A DNA stretch of 64,000 bases from Spirochaetales bacterium (lineage in GTDB: Bacteria > Spirochaetota > Spirochaetia > Sphaerochaetales > Sphaerochaetaceae): positions 25,447 through 89,446 of the forward strand of contig JAFVDZ010000091.1 in NCBI GenBank assembly GCA_017478205.1. The letters are read 5' to 3'. How positions within the stretch are numbered: position 1 is the stretch's first letter; every line of letters starts with the position of its first letter. Both the position numbers and the translations under genes were made by a program. The notes below the pieces were generated by a model. That model did not search any database, was not told the origin of the DNA, and saw only the letters and a list, made by a program, of their open reading frames with translations. Positions 43,040 through 50,103 of the stretch are shown in pieces.

Positions 43040-43864
43040 ATGAGCTTTATCAGCGTCAGGAACCTAAAATTCAGCTACGACGAGAAGCAGCAGCTTCTTG
43101 ATGATGTCTCCTTTGATATAAACAAGGGGGACTATGTCGCTATCGTTGGAAGAAATGGCTCAGGTAAGTCCACCTTGGCAAAGTTGCTTATGGGTCTTGA
43201 GAGCGCGGATGGAGGTTCGATTACGATCGATGGTCTTGAACTTAATGAGGAGAATATCAAGAAGATAAGAGCAAGGATGGGAATCGTCTTTCAGAATCCT
43301 GATAATCAATTCATCGGAGCAACTGTGAGAGACGATATTGCATTTGGGCTTGAAAATAGATGTGTCTCACATGAAGATATGCAGAACCTTGTAGATCGTT
43401 TTGCTGTGAAGGTAGGTCTTGAAAACCTTTTGGATAAGGAGCCTGAGGCTCTTTCTGGTGGCCAGAAGCAGAGGGTTGCTCTTGCAGGTGTCCTTGCGAT
43501 GCAGAGCGATATAATCATTCTCGATGAAGCGACAAGCATGCTCGACCCTAGGGGGAGAGATACAATAAAGAATCTTGTAAGAGAGCTCCATAAAGATAAA
43601 AGTTTGACAATCATTTCGATCACACACGATATCGAAGAAGCCTACAAAGCAGATGATTGCATCCTGCTCTGTGATGGTCGCGTGTGTGATCACAATAAGG
43701 GCAAGGACGTTTTCAAGGATGCAAAAAGAATCAGAGCAATCGGTCTTGATGTTCCTTTTGTCGGCAAAGTGAAAGAAGCCTTCAAGGAGAAGGGGATTTT
43801 CCTTGAAGGAGATAGTGAAGAAGAGATAGTAGGTGAGTTATGGCAATACACTTTGAAAAACTGA
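43040..43864 (+). CDS. ecfA1: ECF transporter ATPase 1
   Basis: The first ATP-binding subunit of a group II ECF energising module. The true N-terminus is ATG 43040 (MSFISVRNLKFSYDEKQQ); the frame extends upstream only through the antisense of the riboswitch. Walker A GRNGSGKST, Q-loop FQNPDNQF, signature LSGGQKQR and Walker B IIILDEATSMLD are intact. About 274 aa. It overlaps ecfA2 by 25 nt. It serves ribU and perhaps other S components elsewhere in the genome. Confidence 0.93.
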   Translation: MSFISVRNLKFSYDEKQQLLDDVSFDINKGDYVAIVGRNGSGKSTLAKLLMGLESADGGSITIDGLELNEENIKKIRARMGIVFQNPDNQFIGATVRDDIAFGLENRCVSHEDMQNLVDRFAVKVGLENLLDKEPEALSGGQKQRVALAGVLAMQSDIIILDEATSMLDPRGRDTIKNLVRELHKDKSLTIISITHDIEEAYKADDCILLCDGRVCDHNKGKDVFKDAKRIRAIGLDVPFVGKVKEAFKEKGIFLEGDSEEEIVGELWQYTLKN

Positions 43865-44694
43865 CCTACATCTATGACAGGAAGCTTCCTTTTGCACATA
43901 CTGCGCTTTCCAATATCGATCTTGATATCAGTGAAGGTAAGATAACTGCAATTATCGGAGAAACAGGATCGGGAAAATCCACACTCGTACAGCATCTGAA
44001 TGCACTCTTGATTCCAACAGCAGGGAGTGTTGATATTGGTGATCATCATGTAGGTGCAAATGAAAGAAATAAGAATCTCAAGAGTCTCAGGAGAGATGTT
44101 GGACTTGTATTCCAGTTTCCTGAGTATCAACTCTTTGAAGAGACGATTCTTGACGATGTAGCATTTGGTCCGATGCGTTTTGGTCTTGATAAGAAAGAGT
44201 CATATGAAAGAGCAAGAGAAGCGCTCTTGAGTGTAGGTATAGATGAAGGCCTCTTTCAAAGAAATCCGATGGAGCTCTCTGGTGGCCAAAAGAGAAGGGT
44301 AGCAATTGCTGGAATTCTTTCTTTCGATCCTAAGGTTCTGGTGCTTGATGAGCCAACTGCAGGACTTGACCCAGAGGGTTCAAGAAGACTTATCGATTTG
44401 ATCCTTGACCTCAACAAAAACCAGAATAAGACAATAATCATAGTCTCCCATGACAACGATATGGTCTATAGCTATACAGATGACACTGTAGTCATGCAAA
44501 ATGGTAGAGTTTCCTACCATGGGGACACCTTATCTCTTTTCAATGACAGTGCGCTTGTTGAAGAAAACAAGCTTCTTTTACCTCATATAGTGCATTTTAA
44601 GAATCTTCTTTCATCTCGTGGCTTTAATATAAGCAGTAGTGCAAGAACAATTGAAGAAATTGCAAATGAAGTTTCGGGGAGGATAAAGGGATGA
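43840..44694 (+). CDS. ecfA2: ECF transporter ATPase 2
   Basis: The second ATPase, 284 aa: Walker A GETGSGKST, Q-loop FQFPEYQLFEE (the EcfA2 form), signature LSGGQKRR, Walker B VLVLDEPTAGLDPEG and an H-loop HDND. The FPE Q-loop distinguishes it from EcfA1. It is coupled to ecfT by ATGA. Confidence 0.93.
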   Translation: MAIHFEKLTYIYDRKLPFAHTALSNIDLDISEGKITAIIGETGSGKSTLVQHLNALLIPTAGSVDIGDHHVGANERNKNLKSLRRDVGLVFQFPEYQLFEETILDDVAFGPMRFGLDKKESYERAREALLSVGIDEGLFQRNPMELSGGQKRRVAIAGILSFDPKVLVLDEPTAGLDPEGSRRLIDLILDLNKNQNKTIIIVSHDNDMVYSYTDDTVVMQNGRVSYHGDTLSLFNDSALVEENKLLLPHIVHFKNLLSSRGFNISSSARTIEEIANEVSGRIKG

Positions 44695-45485
44695 AGCGTT
44701 TTGGCTTTGGAAAGTTTCTTCCACTCAACTCATATATGCATACTTTGGATCCTAGAGCAAAACTTGTTAGTGTCATTCTTCTTGTCATCTCTGTGTTCAT
44801 TCCATCCTCCTTCTATCCTTTTATCCTGATTGCGTCACTCTCGATATTTGCAATTTTCCTGTCTGGCCTCAAGATTGGATTCATTCTAAGGACACTCCTC
44901 AAGCCACTCTTTTTCCTGTGTGCCTTTCTTTTGATCGTGAATGCTATTTCATTAAAGAGAGGTAGCGTGGTACTAGATATAATGGGATTTGAGGTCTACT
45001 CAGATGCACTGAGCTTTACATCCAAGATTACACTTCGTCTTGCTTTGATGCTCATCTTTACAACCTGTCTTACTGCAACCACAAAACCTTTAGAGCTGAC
45101 TCTTGCAATCGAGTATATCCTTTCACCTCTTTCAATCATCAAGTTCCCTACATCCGATGTTGCGATGATGATCTCAATTGCTTTGAGATTCATTCCAACT
45201 CTCTCATCTGAAGCTGGGAGAATTATAAATGCTCAAAAATCACGTGGTGTCGATTTTGACGAAGGGAACATCATCTCAAGGGTAATGTCTATGCTTTCAT
45301 TGGTTGTCCCTCTGTTTACTATAGCCTTCGAGAGAGCATATGAACTTGCAGATGCTATGGAAGCTCGTGGCTATATCCCAGGTGAAAAGCGAACTAGCGT
45401 GCATGAACTTGCATTCAGAAAAAGAGATTTCTTCCTGCTTCTTATTTCTCTGCTTGTTCTTGTTTTCATGATCTATACGCGATGA
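44691..45485 (+). CDS. ecfT: ECF transporter transmembrane subunit
   Basis: The 264-aa scaffold of the ECF complex. It starts with the typical PLNSYMHTLDPRAKL segment and has about five hydrophobic helices. The two coupling-helix Ala/Arg/Gly motifs are visible as QKSRGVDF and MEARGYIPG, which dock on the two ATPases. It is the last gene of the module, followed by a hairpin shared with the tRNA-Thr terminator. Confidence 0.92.
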   Translation: MKRFGFGKFLPLNSYMHTLDPRAKLVSVILLVISVFIPSSFYPFILIASLSIFAIFLSGLKIGFILRTLLKPLFFLCAFLLIVNAISLKRGSVVLDIMGFEVYSDALSFTSKITLRLALMLIFTTCLTATTKPLELTLAIEYILSPLSIIKFPTSDVAMMISIALRFIPTLSSEAGRIINAQKSRGVDFDEGNIISRVMSMLSLVVPLFTIAFERAYELADAMEARGYIPGEKRTSVHELAFRKRDFFLLLISLLVLVFMIYTR

Positions 45486-45492
45486 GAGAAAA

Positions 45493-45520
45493 AAAGGAAC
45501 CACATTGCTGTAGTTCCTTT
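45493..45520 (-). terminator. Terminator of tRNA-Thr (also after ecfT)
   Basis: An 8-bp stem (45493-45500 with 45513-45520). The minus strand has a run of seven T after it; the plus strand has only a short T tail. Confidence 0.75.
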
Positions 45521-45524
45521 CTAA

Positions 45525-45597
45525 AGCCGACTGTCGGACTCGAACCAACGACCGGCTGATTACAAATCAGCTGCTCTACCAACTGAGCTAAGTCGGC
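45525..45597 (-). tRNA. tRNA-Thr (anticodon TGT)
   Basis: Minus-strand cloverleaf: acceptor GCCGACT with AGTCGGC, D arm TAGCTCAGTTGGTAGAGCA, anticodon stem CTGAT/ATCAG with loop TTTGTAA (TGT reads ACA, Thr), and a T arm with GGTTCGAGTCC. CCA is not encoded. Confidence 0.93.
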
Positions 45598-45618
45598 ATC
45601 GTCATGCGACAGTTAGGT

Positions 45619-45647
45619 ATATTAGAGGTATTTTTAATGTTAATCAA
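45619..45647 (-). promoter_or_regulatory. tRNA-Thr promoter
   Basis: Minus strand TTGATT (45647-45642), 17-nt spacer, TAATAT (45624-45619); predicted start about 15 nt before the tRNA. Confidence 0.65.
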
Positions 45648-45787
45648 CCCCTTTTTTAGCAAAATTTTTTTATCTTTGGATAATTCTTCTGTGAATATAT
45701 ATATTGTAAAGAGATGTTTTTTTCTCAAAGCTATTGAAACAAATCTTCATTTTATGTACCTTCTAGAAGTCCTGATTCAAAAAACCA

Positions 45788-45816
45788 GTGGACACTTGTG
45801 TCTATATGGGATACGA
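45788..45816 (+). promoter_or_regulatory. Promoter of the 56-aa basic protein gene
   Basis: TGGACA (45788-45793), 17-nt spacer, TACGAT (45811-45816). A GACAC-TT-GTGTC inverted repeat overlaps the -35. The rest of 45648-45787 is A/T-rich with no gene seen. Confidence 0.5.
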
Positions 45817-45856
45817 TTAGTCAGAAAATTGTCCATAACGACGGAGGAATATAAAT

Positions 45857-46027
45857 ATGCCAGGTAATGTTTCTAAGAACGCTAAGCGTGAAGGTGCTAA
45901 GGTTCTCACCAGCAGATGGGGTGGTGTTATCAAGATGAAGAGTGTTTTCGAGAACGGAAAGCTCCGCCACTTTGCTGTTTGCGAGAAGACTGGTAACACA
46001 GCTCGCAAGGCAAAAGATCTTATGTGA
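45857..46027 (+). CDS. 56-aa basic protein, unassigned, ribosomal-protein-like features
   Basis: ATG 45857 has GGAGG at 45843-45847. The 56 residues are rich in Lys/Arg, with MPGNVSKNAKREGAKVL at the N-terminus, an SRWGGVIKMKSVFENG middle and AVCEKTGNTARKAKDLM at the end. Codons (GGT, CGT/CGC, AAG, GTT, CTC) look like those of rplY, suggesting high expression. It has its own promoter and a strong terminator, and lies between two tRNA genes. I cannot assign it to any universal ribosomal protein. A spirochaete-specific ribosome- or RNA-binding protein is an inference only. Confidence 0.75.
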   Translation: MPGNVSKNAKREGAKVLTSRWGGVIKMKSVFENGKLRHFAVCEKTGNTARKAKDLM

Positions 46028-46058
46028 TTAGAGACTGATCATATATAATCGTAAGGGT

Positions 46059-46085
46059 CCTGTAGTTATCTGCAGGATTTTTTTT
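46059..46085 (+). terminator. Terminator of the 56-aa protein gene
   Basis: A 7-bp stem with one wobble (46059-46065 with 46070-46076), 4-nt loop, then a run of eight T. Confidence 0.85.
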
Positions 46086-46149
46086 ATTTATTGGAAAAAT
46101 TGCGTTTTAAGGGCAAAAATCAATATTTTCAAAAATTATTCTAAATATG

Positions 46150-46178
46150 TTGACTAAAAAATCTCCATTTGCTAGAGT
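46150..46178 (+). promoter_or_regulatory. tRNA-Asn promoter
   Basis: TTGACT (46150-46155), 17-nt spacer, TAGAGT (46173-46178) with TGC extended -10. GTTGACTA at 46149-46156 is repeated inverted as TAGTCAAC at 46178-46185, bracketing the promoter. Confidence 0.65.
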
Positions 46179-46200
46179 AGTCAACGTTGCAAGACAACAT

Positions 46201-46273
46201 TCCCCTTTAGCTCAGTCGGTAGAGCAGCGGACTGTTAATCCGCCTGTCGATGGTTCAAATCCGTCAGGGGGAG
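46201..46273 (+). tRNA. tRNA-Asn (anticodon GTT)
   Basis: Acceptor TCCCCTT with AGGGGGA (one G-T), D arm TAGCTCAGTCGGTAGAGCA, anticodon stem CGGAC-type with loop CTGTTAA (GTT reads AAC/AAU, Asn), and a T arm with GGTTCAAATCC. Discriminator G; CCA not encoded. Confidence 0.94.
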
Positions 46274-46279
46274 CAAAGA

Positions 46280-46311
46280 GACCTAGGATGAACTCCTGGG
46301 TCCTTTTTTTT
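46280..46311 (+). terminator. Terminator of tRNA-Asn
   Basis: A 9-bp stem with one wobble (46280-46288 with 46294-46302), 5-nt loop and a long T run. Confidence 0.85.
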
Positions 46312-46317
46312 GGTATG

Positions 46318-46339
46318 AAAAAGGCCCCAGAGAGGGGCC
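46318..46339 (-). terminator. Terminator of the phosphohexomutase gene
   Basis: GGCCCC (46323-46328) pairs with GGGGCC (46334-46339), followed on the minus strand by TTTTT. Confidence 0.85.
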
Positions 46340-46345
46340 AGATAA

Positions 46346-47689
46346 TCAATTGAATGATTTTATGATCTTGGATATTTCCTTCATCCTTTCTTCGAGTTCT
46401 GCTTGGGTTCTTGCTTCGCAGACAATTCTGAGATAAGGCTCGGTATTGGATTTCCTTACATTGAACCACCAGGAATCGAATTCGATTCTGTATCCATCGA
46501 AATCCAGTACCTTGTTTGGTTTGTCATTCTTAACAAATCTTTCATAGAGCGCATCAATTGCTCCATCCTTGTTTTCGAGCTTGAAGTTGGTCTCTCCTGA
46601 ATTTGCATATGTGATGATTTCATCAACGAGTGAGGAAAGAGTCCTTCCTTGCTTCTTTAGATCTGCAACAACAGAAAGAACCATCAAGGAAGCAAGTATG
46701 CCAGAGTCACAATTTCCAAAGTCTCTGAGATAGTAGTGACCTGCAAGCTCTCCACCGAAGACACCCTTGATCTCTCTTATCTTCATCTTTGCAAACGCAT
46801 GTCCTACCTTCCAGGAAGTTACATTGAAACCAAGCTTTTCAAGGTATTCGGTTGTCGATCTTGATGTTCTGATATCCTGAAGACAGTTTCCCTTTTCCTT
46901 CTTGCTGAAATAGTATCCCAAGATTGCTGTAACATAATCAGGCTGTATGAATCGACCCTTTTCATCGATGAACATGACTCTGTCTGCATCTCCATCATAT
47001 TCAACACCGACATCTGCCTTTTCCTTTACAACCTTGTCCATCAAAAGACGGCAGTTTTCAACATCGAGTGGGTTTGGTTCATGGACAGGGAAGGAGCCAT
47101 CGAAAGTGTCAAGGATGTAGCTGACATTGTTACCAGCAAGGATATCCTTGATAACGAGATTTGCCATACCATTTGAAAGGTCCATTGCAATCTTTAAGGC
47201 GGAGAGATCTGGAAGGTAGCCCTTCATGTACTTGATATACTCATCCTTGACTTCTGGTCGAGGGATGATTTTTCCACGCTGCTCTTTGATTATAACCTTA
47301 TCTTCCTTTACCATCCTCTCAAGGTCCTTGAGTCCTGAATCACCGCCAACAGGGATAGCATCTGTTCTGCTGATCTTGAGGCCATTGTATTCTGGTGGAT
47401 TGTGGCTTGCTGTGATCTGGACAGATGCATCGACTTTCAAGAAGTTCGTTGCAAAGTAGACCATTGGAGTTGTCGACAGTCCCAGGTCGAGCACATTTGC
47501 ACCTGCATCCATTATTCCCCTTGTCAGGTTTTCATAGACTGTAGGGCTAGAAAGTCTCACATCGCGTCCAACAGCAATCCTGTCAGCTTTAAGAAGAGAT
47601 GGAAGGAAATAACCGATTCTGTATACTGTCTCTTCATCAAAGTCTTTTTTCCATATGCCTCTGATATCATATGCCTTGAAAGCACCCAT
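46346..47689 (-). CDS. Phosphomannomutase/phosphoglucomutase
   Basis: A 447-aa alpha-D-phosphohexomutase that interconverts hexose 1- and 6-phosphates, as in ManB/AlgC-type enzymes. The phosphoserine loop is ITASHNPPEYNGLK, the metal loop EYDGDADRVMF, the sugar loop GGELAGHYYLRD (GE-SGH type), and the phosphate loop RKSNTEPYLRI. The ATG follows AGGAGG closely. It lies 14 nt downstream of the 148-aa unknown gene, so the two are probably one transcript. Confidence 0.9.
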   Translation of the reverse strand: MGAFKAYDIRGIWKKDFDEETVYRIGYFLPSLLKADRIAVGRDVRLSSPTVYENLTRGIMDAGANVLDLGLSTTPMVYFATNFLKVDASVQITASHNPPEYNGLKISRTDAIPVGGDSGLKDLERMVKEDKVIIKEQRGKIIPRPEVKDEYIKYMKGYLPDLSALKIAMDLSNGMANLVIKDILAGNNVSYILDTFDGSFPVHEPNPLDVENCRLLMDKVVKEKADVGVEYDGDADRVMFIDEKGRFIQPDYVTAILGYYFSKKEKGNCLQDIRTSRSTTEYLEKLGFNVTSWKVGHAFAKMKIREIKGVFGGELAGHYYLRDFGNCDSGILASLMVLSVVADLKKQGRTLSSLVDEIITYANSGETNFKLENKDGAIDALYERFVKNDKPNKVLDFDGYRIEFDSWWFNVRKSNTEPYLRIVCEARTQAELEERMKEISKIIKSFN

Positions 47690-47703
47690 TTAAGCCTCCT
47701 AAA

Positions 47704-48150
47704 TTAAATATCTAAATTCTTAATGAATTCTTTTTTGTCTATCGGTTCAAAGAATAGCAAAGAGCCATCCTTCAGTTTTATCTCTACAACTTGTCTTGCA
47801 AGTAGTTTGGAAAGTGCTCCAGAGTTTTTATGCTCTATGTTTGGATTCTTCCTTGCAGCTTGTTGATTGACAATCTTCATGCTTTCAACCTGATCAAGGT
47901 CGAACTTCCAGCTGGTCTTTATGAATTCCTTTTTCTTTCTCTGCCTATTGAAGATCAATTCAACAAGGTCGTTGTGCTGAGGTTCGAAATCCTCGTAGTA
48001 GATGCTGTTATCAAAGCGACAGAGAAATACACCGCTTTCTCTTATGTTTCCCTTGTTGTCCGCATAGAAGGTGCAGAATGCCTTGAAACTTATTTTTGCA
48101 CCTAGCTGTTCTTCCAGTTTTCTAATGAAATCAAATGCTTCGTCGTTCAA
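47704..48150 (-). CDS. Hypothetical protein of 148 aa
   Basis: A soluble, charged protein with no signal or membrane segment. It begins MNDEAFDFIRKLEEQLG and contains GVFLCRFDNSIYYEDFEP, a basic RQRKKKEF stretch and a C-terminal VEIKLKDGSLLFFEP strand pair. No family is recognised. It is the first gene of a two-gene unit with the phosphohexomutase. Confidence 0.6.
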   Translation of the reverse strand: MNDEAFDFIRKLEEQLGAKISFKAFCTFYADNKGNIRESGVFLCRFDNSIYYEDFEPQHNDLVELIFNRQRKKKEFIKTSWKFDLDQVESMKIVNQQAARKNPNIEHKNSGALSKLLARQVVEIKLKDGSLLFFEPIDKKEFIKNLDI

Positions 48151-48274
48151 TATGAAACTCCATACATAGAAAAGAATACCATAAAATTAGTTCACTGTAT
48201 GTTAAAATCCATCTTGTTATTTTCACTAAAGAAAGATATTCTTCTCAAGTCATTGCGGGTTAATTAATTAAAAT

Positions 48275-49996
48275 ATGAATGAATACGACAAGAAAGATTT
48301 TGGAAAGCTCCTGAAAAGCGGGGCTCTAGAGGGAAGAAGATGGATGAAGGCCACTGATAGCGAAGCTGTCAGAATCTATGACCGTCAGCTATCTAGTTTT
48401 CCTGTAACTGTCGAACTTTTTGGAAAGTGTGCCAAGGTTGTCGATTATTCAGAAGATGGAATGAGTGATGAAGAAATCGTGATCACAAAAGATATAGTCA
48501 ACCGTATGGCCTATATCGAGAGTGACAGGATTTACTTCCAGAGAAGAAAGAAGAGAGAGGGGATAGAGCAGCATACAGCGCCAAGCTCAGTCAGCACTGT
48601 CCTGAACGTAAAGGAAAATGGCCTCACCTTTGAAGTGGATCTAACCAGCCACATCGATACTGGGCTTTTCCTTGATATGGTCAATGTGCGCTCACTTGTT
48701 CGTGATATGTCTTCGGGTCTCAAGGTTCTCAATCTTTTTTCCTACACCGGTTCTTTCAGCGTCTATGCAGCTAATGGTGGTGCAGAGAGCGTTACCAGTG
48801 TAGATCTTTCCAATACCTACTCTGCATGGGCAGAAAGAAATCTCAAGGCAAATGGTTATATCACAGAGCGCTACAGCTGTATCAGACAGGATGCAGATGT
48901 ATTTATTGATGAAGCATTGAAGGAAAAGAGGAAATACAATCTTGTAATCTTCGATCCTCCTGCCTTTTCCAACTCTCACAAGATGGAAAAGTGCTTCGAT
49001 ATCAGATGTGACTATCTCGATTGGATCTACAGGATCAATCATCTTCTGGATGATAATGGTGTATTGATATTTTCATCCAATCTAGGTAATTTTGGCATTG
49101 AGAAGAATCGCCTGAAGCAGGCCTTCAAGGTGACAGAGATTACAAAGGATATACACGCACAAGGCTTTGTGAACGGTAAGGCTGGACAGTGTCGTGTATG
49201 GTTATTGGAAAAGACAGCTCATATGAAGCCGGTAAGAAAGGTCGTTCGTCCAAAAAAGACGTATGATCCAAGTGAGGCAAGGAGCCTCGATGTATTCAAG
49301 AATCCGGCAAAGGAAAACAAGGAAATGGAAGAAGTGAAGGATGAGTACCTAGACAGGTTGGTACTTACAATGGAAGCAGATGAGGCCGGGATTGAGGCTA
49401 AGAGAGCAGAAAGAGCACAGAAGAGAGATGCTCGCCCAAGAAGAGAATACTCCGATAGACCTAGAAAGGACTTCGAGGACCGTCCAAGAAGAGAATACTC
49501 TGACAGACCAAGAAGGGATTTCGATGACCGTCCAAGAAGAGATTTCTCCGATAGACCAAGAAGGGACTTCGAGGACCGCCCAAGAAGAGACTATTCTGAC
49601 AGACCAAGAAGGGACTTCGATGATCGTCCAAGAAGAGAATACTCTGACAGACCAAGAAGAGACTTTGAAGACCGTCCAAGAAGAGATTTTGCCGACAGAT
49701 CTAGAAGAGACTTTGAAGATCGTCCACGAAGAGACTTCTCCGACAGACCAAGAAGGGACTTTGATGACCGTCCAAGAAGAGAATACTCTGACAGACCAAG
49801 AAGAGACTTTGAAGATCGTCCAAGAAGAGATTATTCCGATAGACCAAGAAGAGATTTTGATAGAAATGAAAAGCCAAGATATGGTTCCAAAGGTTCTGTA
49901 AAACCTTATGGATTTGACAATATCCGCTCTTCAAGAGACAGAAGTGGAGAAGGTTCTTCATTCTTCTGGAGAAACAAGAACGAAGAAGATAAATAA
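48275..49996 (+). CDS. RlmI/RlmK-like rRNA methyltransferase with Arg-rich repeat tail
   Basis: 573 aa. The N-terminal part (about 1-330) is a class I SAM methyltransferase close to the RlmK/RlmI type: GLFLDMVNVR, SAM-binding VLNLFSYTGSFSVYAANGGA, VTSVDLS, and catalytic-region VIFDPPAFS. After a linker the tail (about 395-540) consists of 18 consecutive octapeptides of the form D-R-P-R-R-(D/E)-(F/Y)-x, then a Gly/Arg-rich end. Such tails are common in RNA-binding proteins and would add nucleic-acid affinity. The target base is unknown. The DNA tail is a 24-bp tandem repeat prone to length change. Confidence 0.82.
   Translation: MNEYDKKDFGKLLKSGALEGRRWMKATDSEAVRIYDRQLSSFPVTVELFGKCAKVVDYSEDGMSDEEIVITKDIVNRMAYIESDRIYFQRRKKREGIEQHTAPSSVSTVLNVKENGLTFEVDLTSHIDTGLFLDMVNVRSLVRDMSSGLKVLNLFSYTGSFSVYAANGGAESVTSVDLSNTYSAWAERNLKANGYITERYSCIRQDADVFIDEALKEKRKYNLVIFDPPAFSNSHKMEKCFDIRCDYLDWIYRINHLLDDNGVLIFSSNLGNFGIEKNRLKQAFKVTEITKDIHAQGFVNGKAGQCRVWLLEKTAHMKPVRKVVRPKKTYDPSEARSLDVFKNPAKENKEMEEVKDEYLDRLVLTMEADEAGIEAKRAERAQKRDARPRREYSDRPRKDFEDRPRREYSDRPRRDFDDRPRRDFSDRPRRDFEDRPRRDYSDRPRRDFDDRPRREYSDRPRRDFEDRPRRDFADRSRRDFEDRPRRDFSDRPRRDFDDRPRREYSDRPRRDFEDRPRRDYSDRPRRDFDRNEKPRYGSKGSVKPYGFDNIRSSRDRSGEGSSFFWRNKNEEDK
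49433..49864 (+). repeat. 24-bp tandem repeat array inside the methyltransferase gene
   Basis: About 18 in-frame copies of a 24-bp unit encoding DRPRR(D/E)(F/Y)x, with only silent or conservative changes. Alternating last residues (S, E, D) give a higher-order 48-72 bp pattern, suggesting growth by block duplication. Confidence 0.9.
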
Positions 49997-50055
49997 CTAT
50001 CTATGATGGCCTCTTTGGTTTGTAACTGAAGGGGTTTTCTTTACCTTAAAACAAA

Positions 50056-50086
50056 AAAGGAGAGAGCCTTTGAGACCCTCTCCTTT
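50056..50086. terminator. Terminator between the methyltransferase and glnS
   Basis: A 9-bp stem (50056-50064 with 50078-50086) with six T on the minus strand side; probably used by both convergent genes. Confidence 0.8.
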
Positions 50087-50103
50087 GTGTTTATATTGCT
50101 AAT

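Noticed and set aside
49433..49864. CRISPR-like array
   Set aside because: The 24-bp repeats are contiguous without spacers and are in frame inside a methyltransferase gene.
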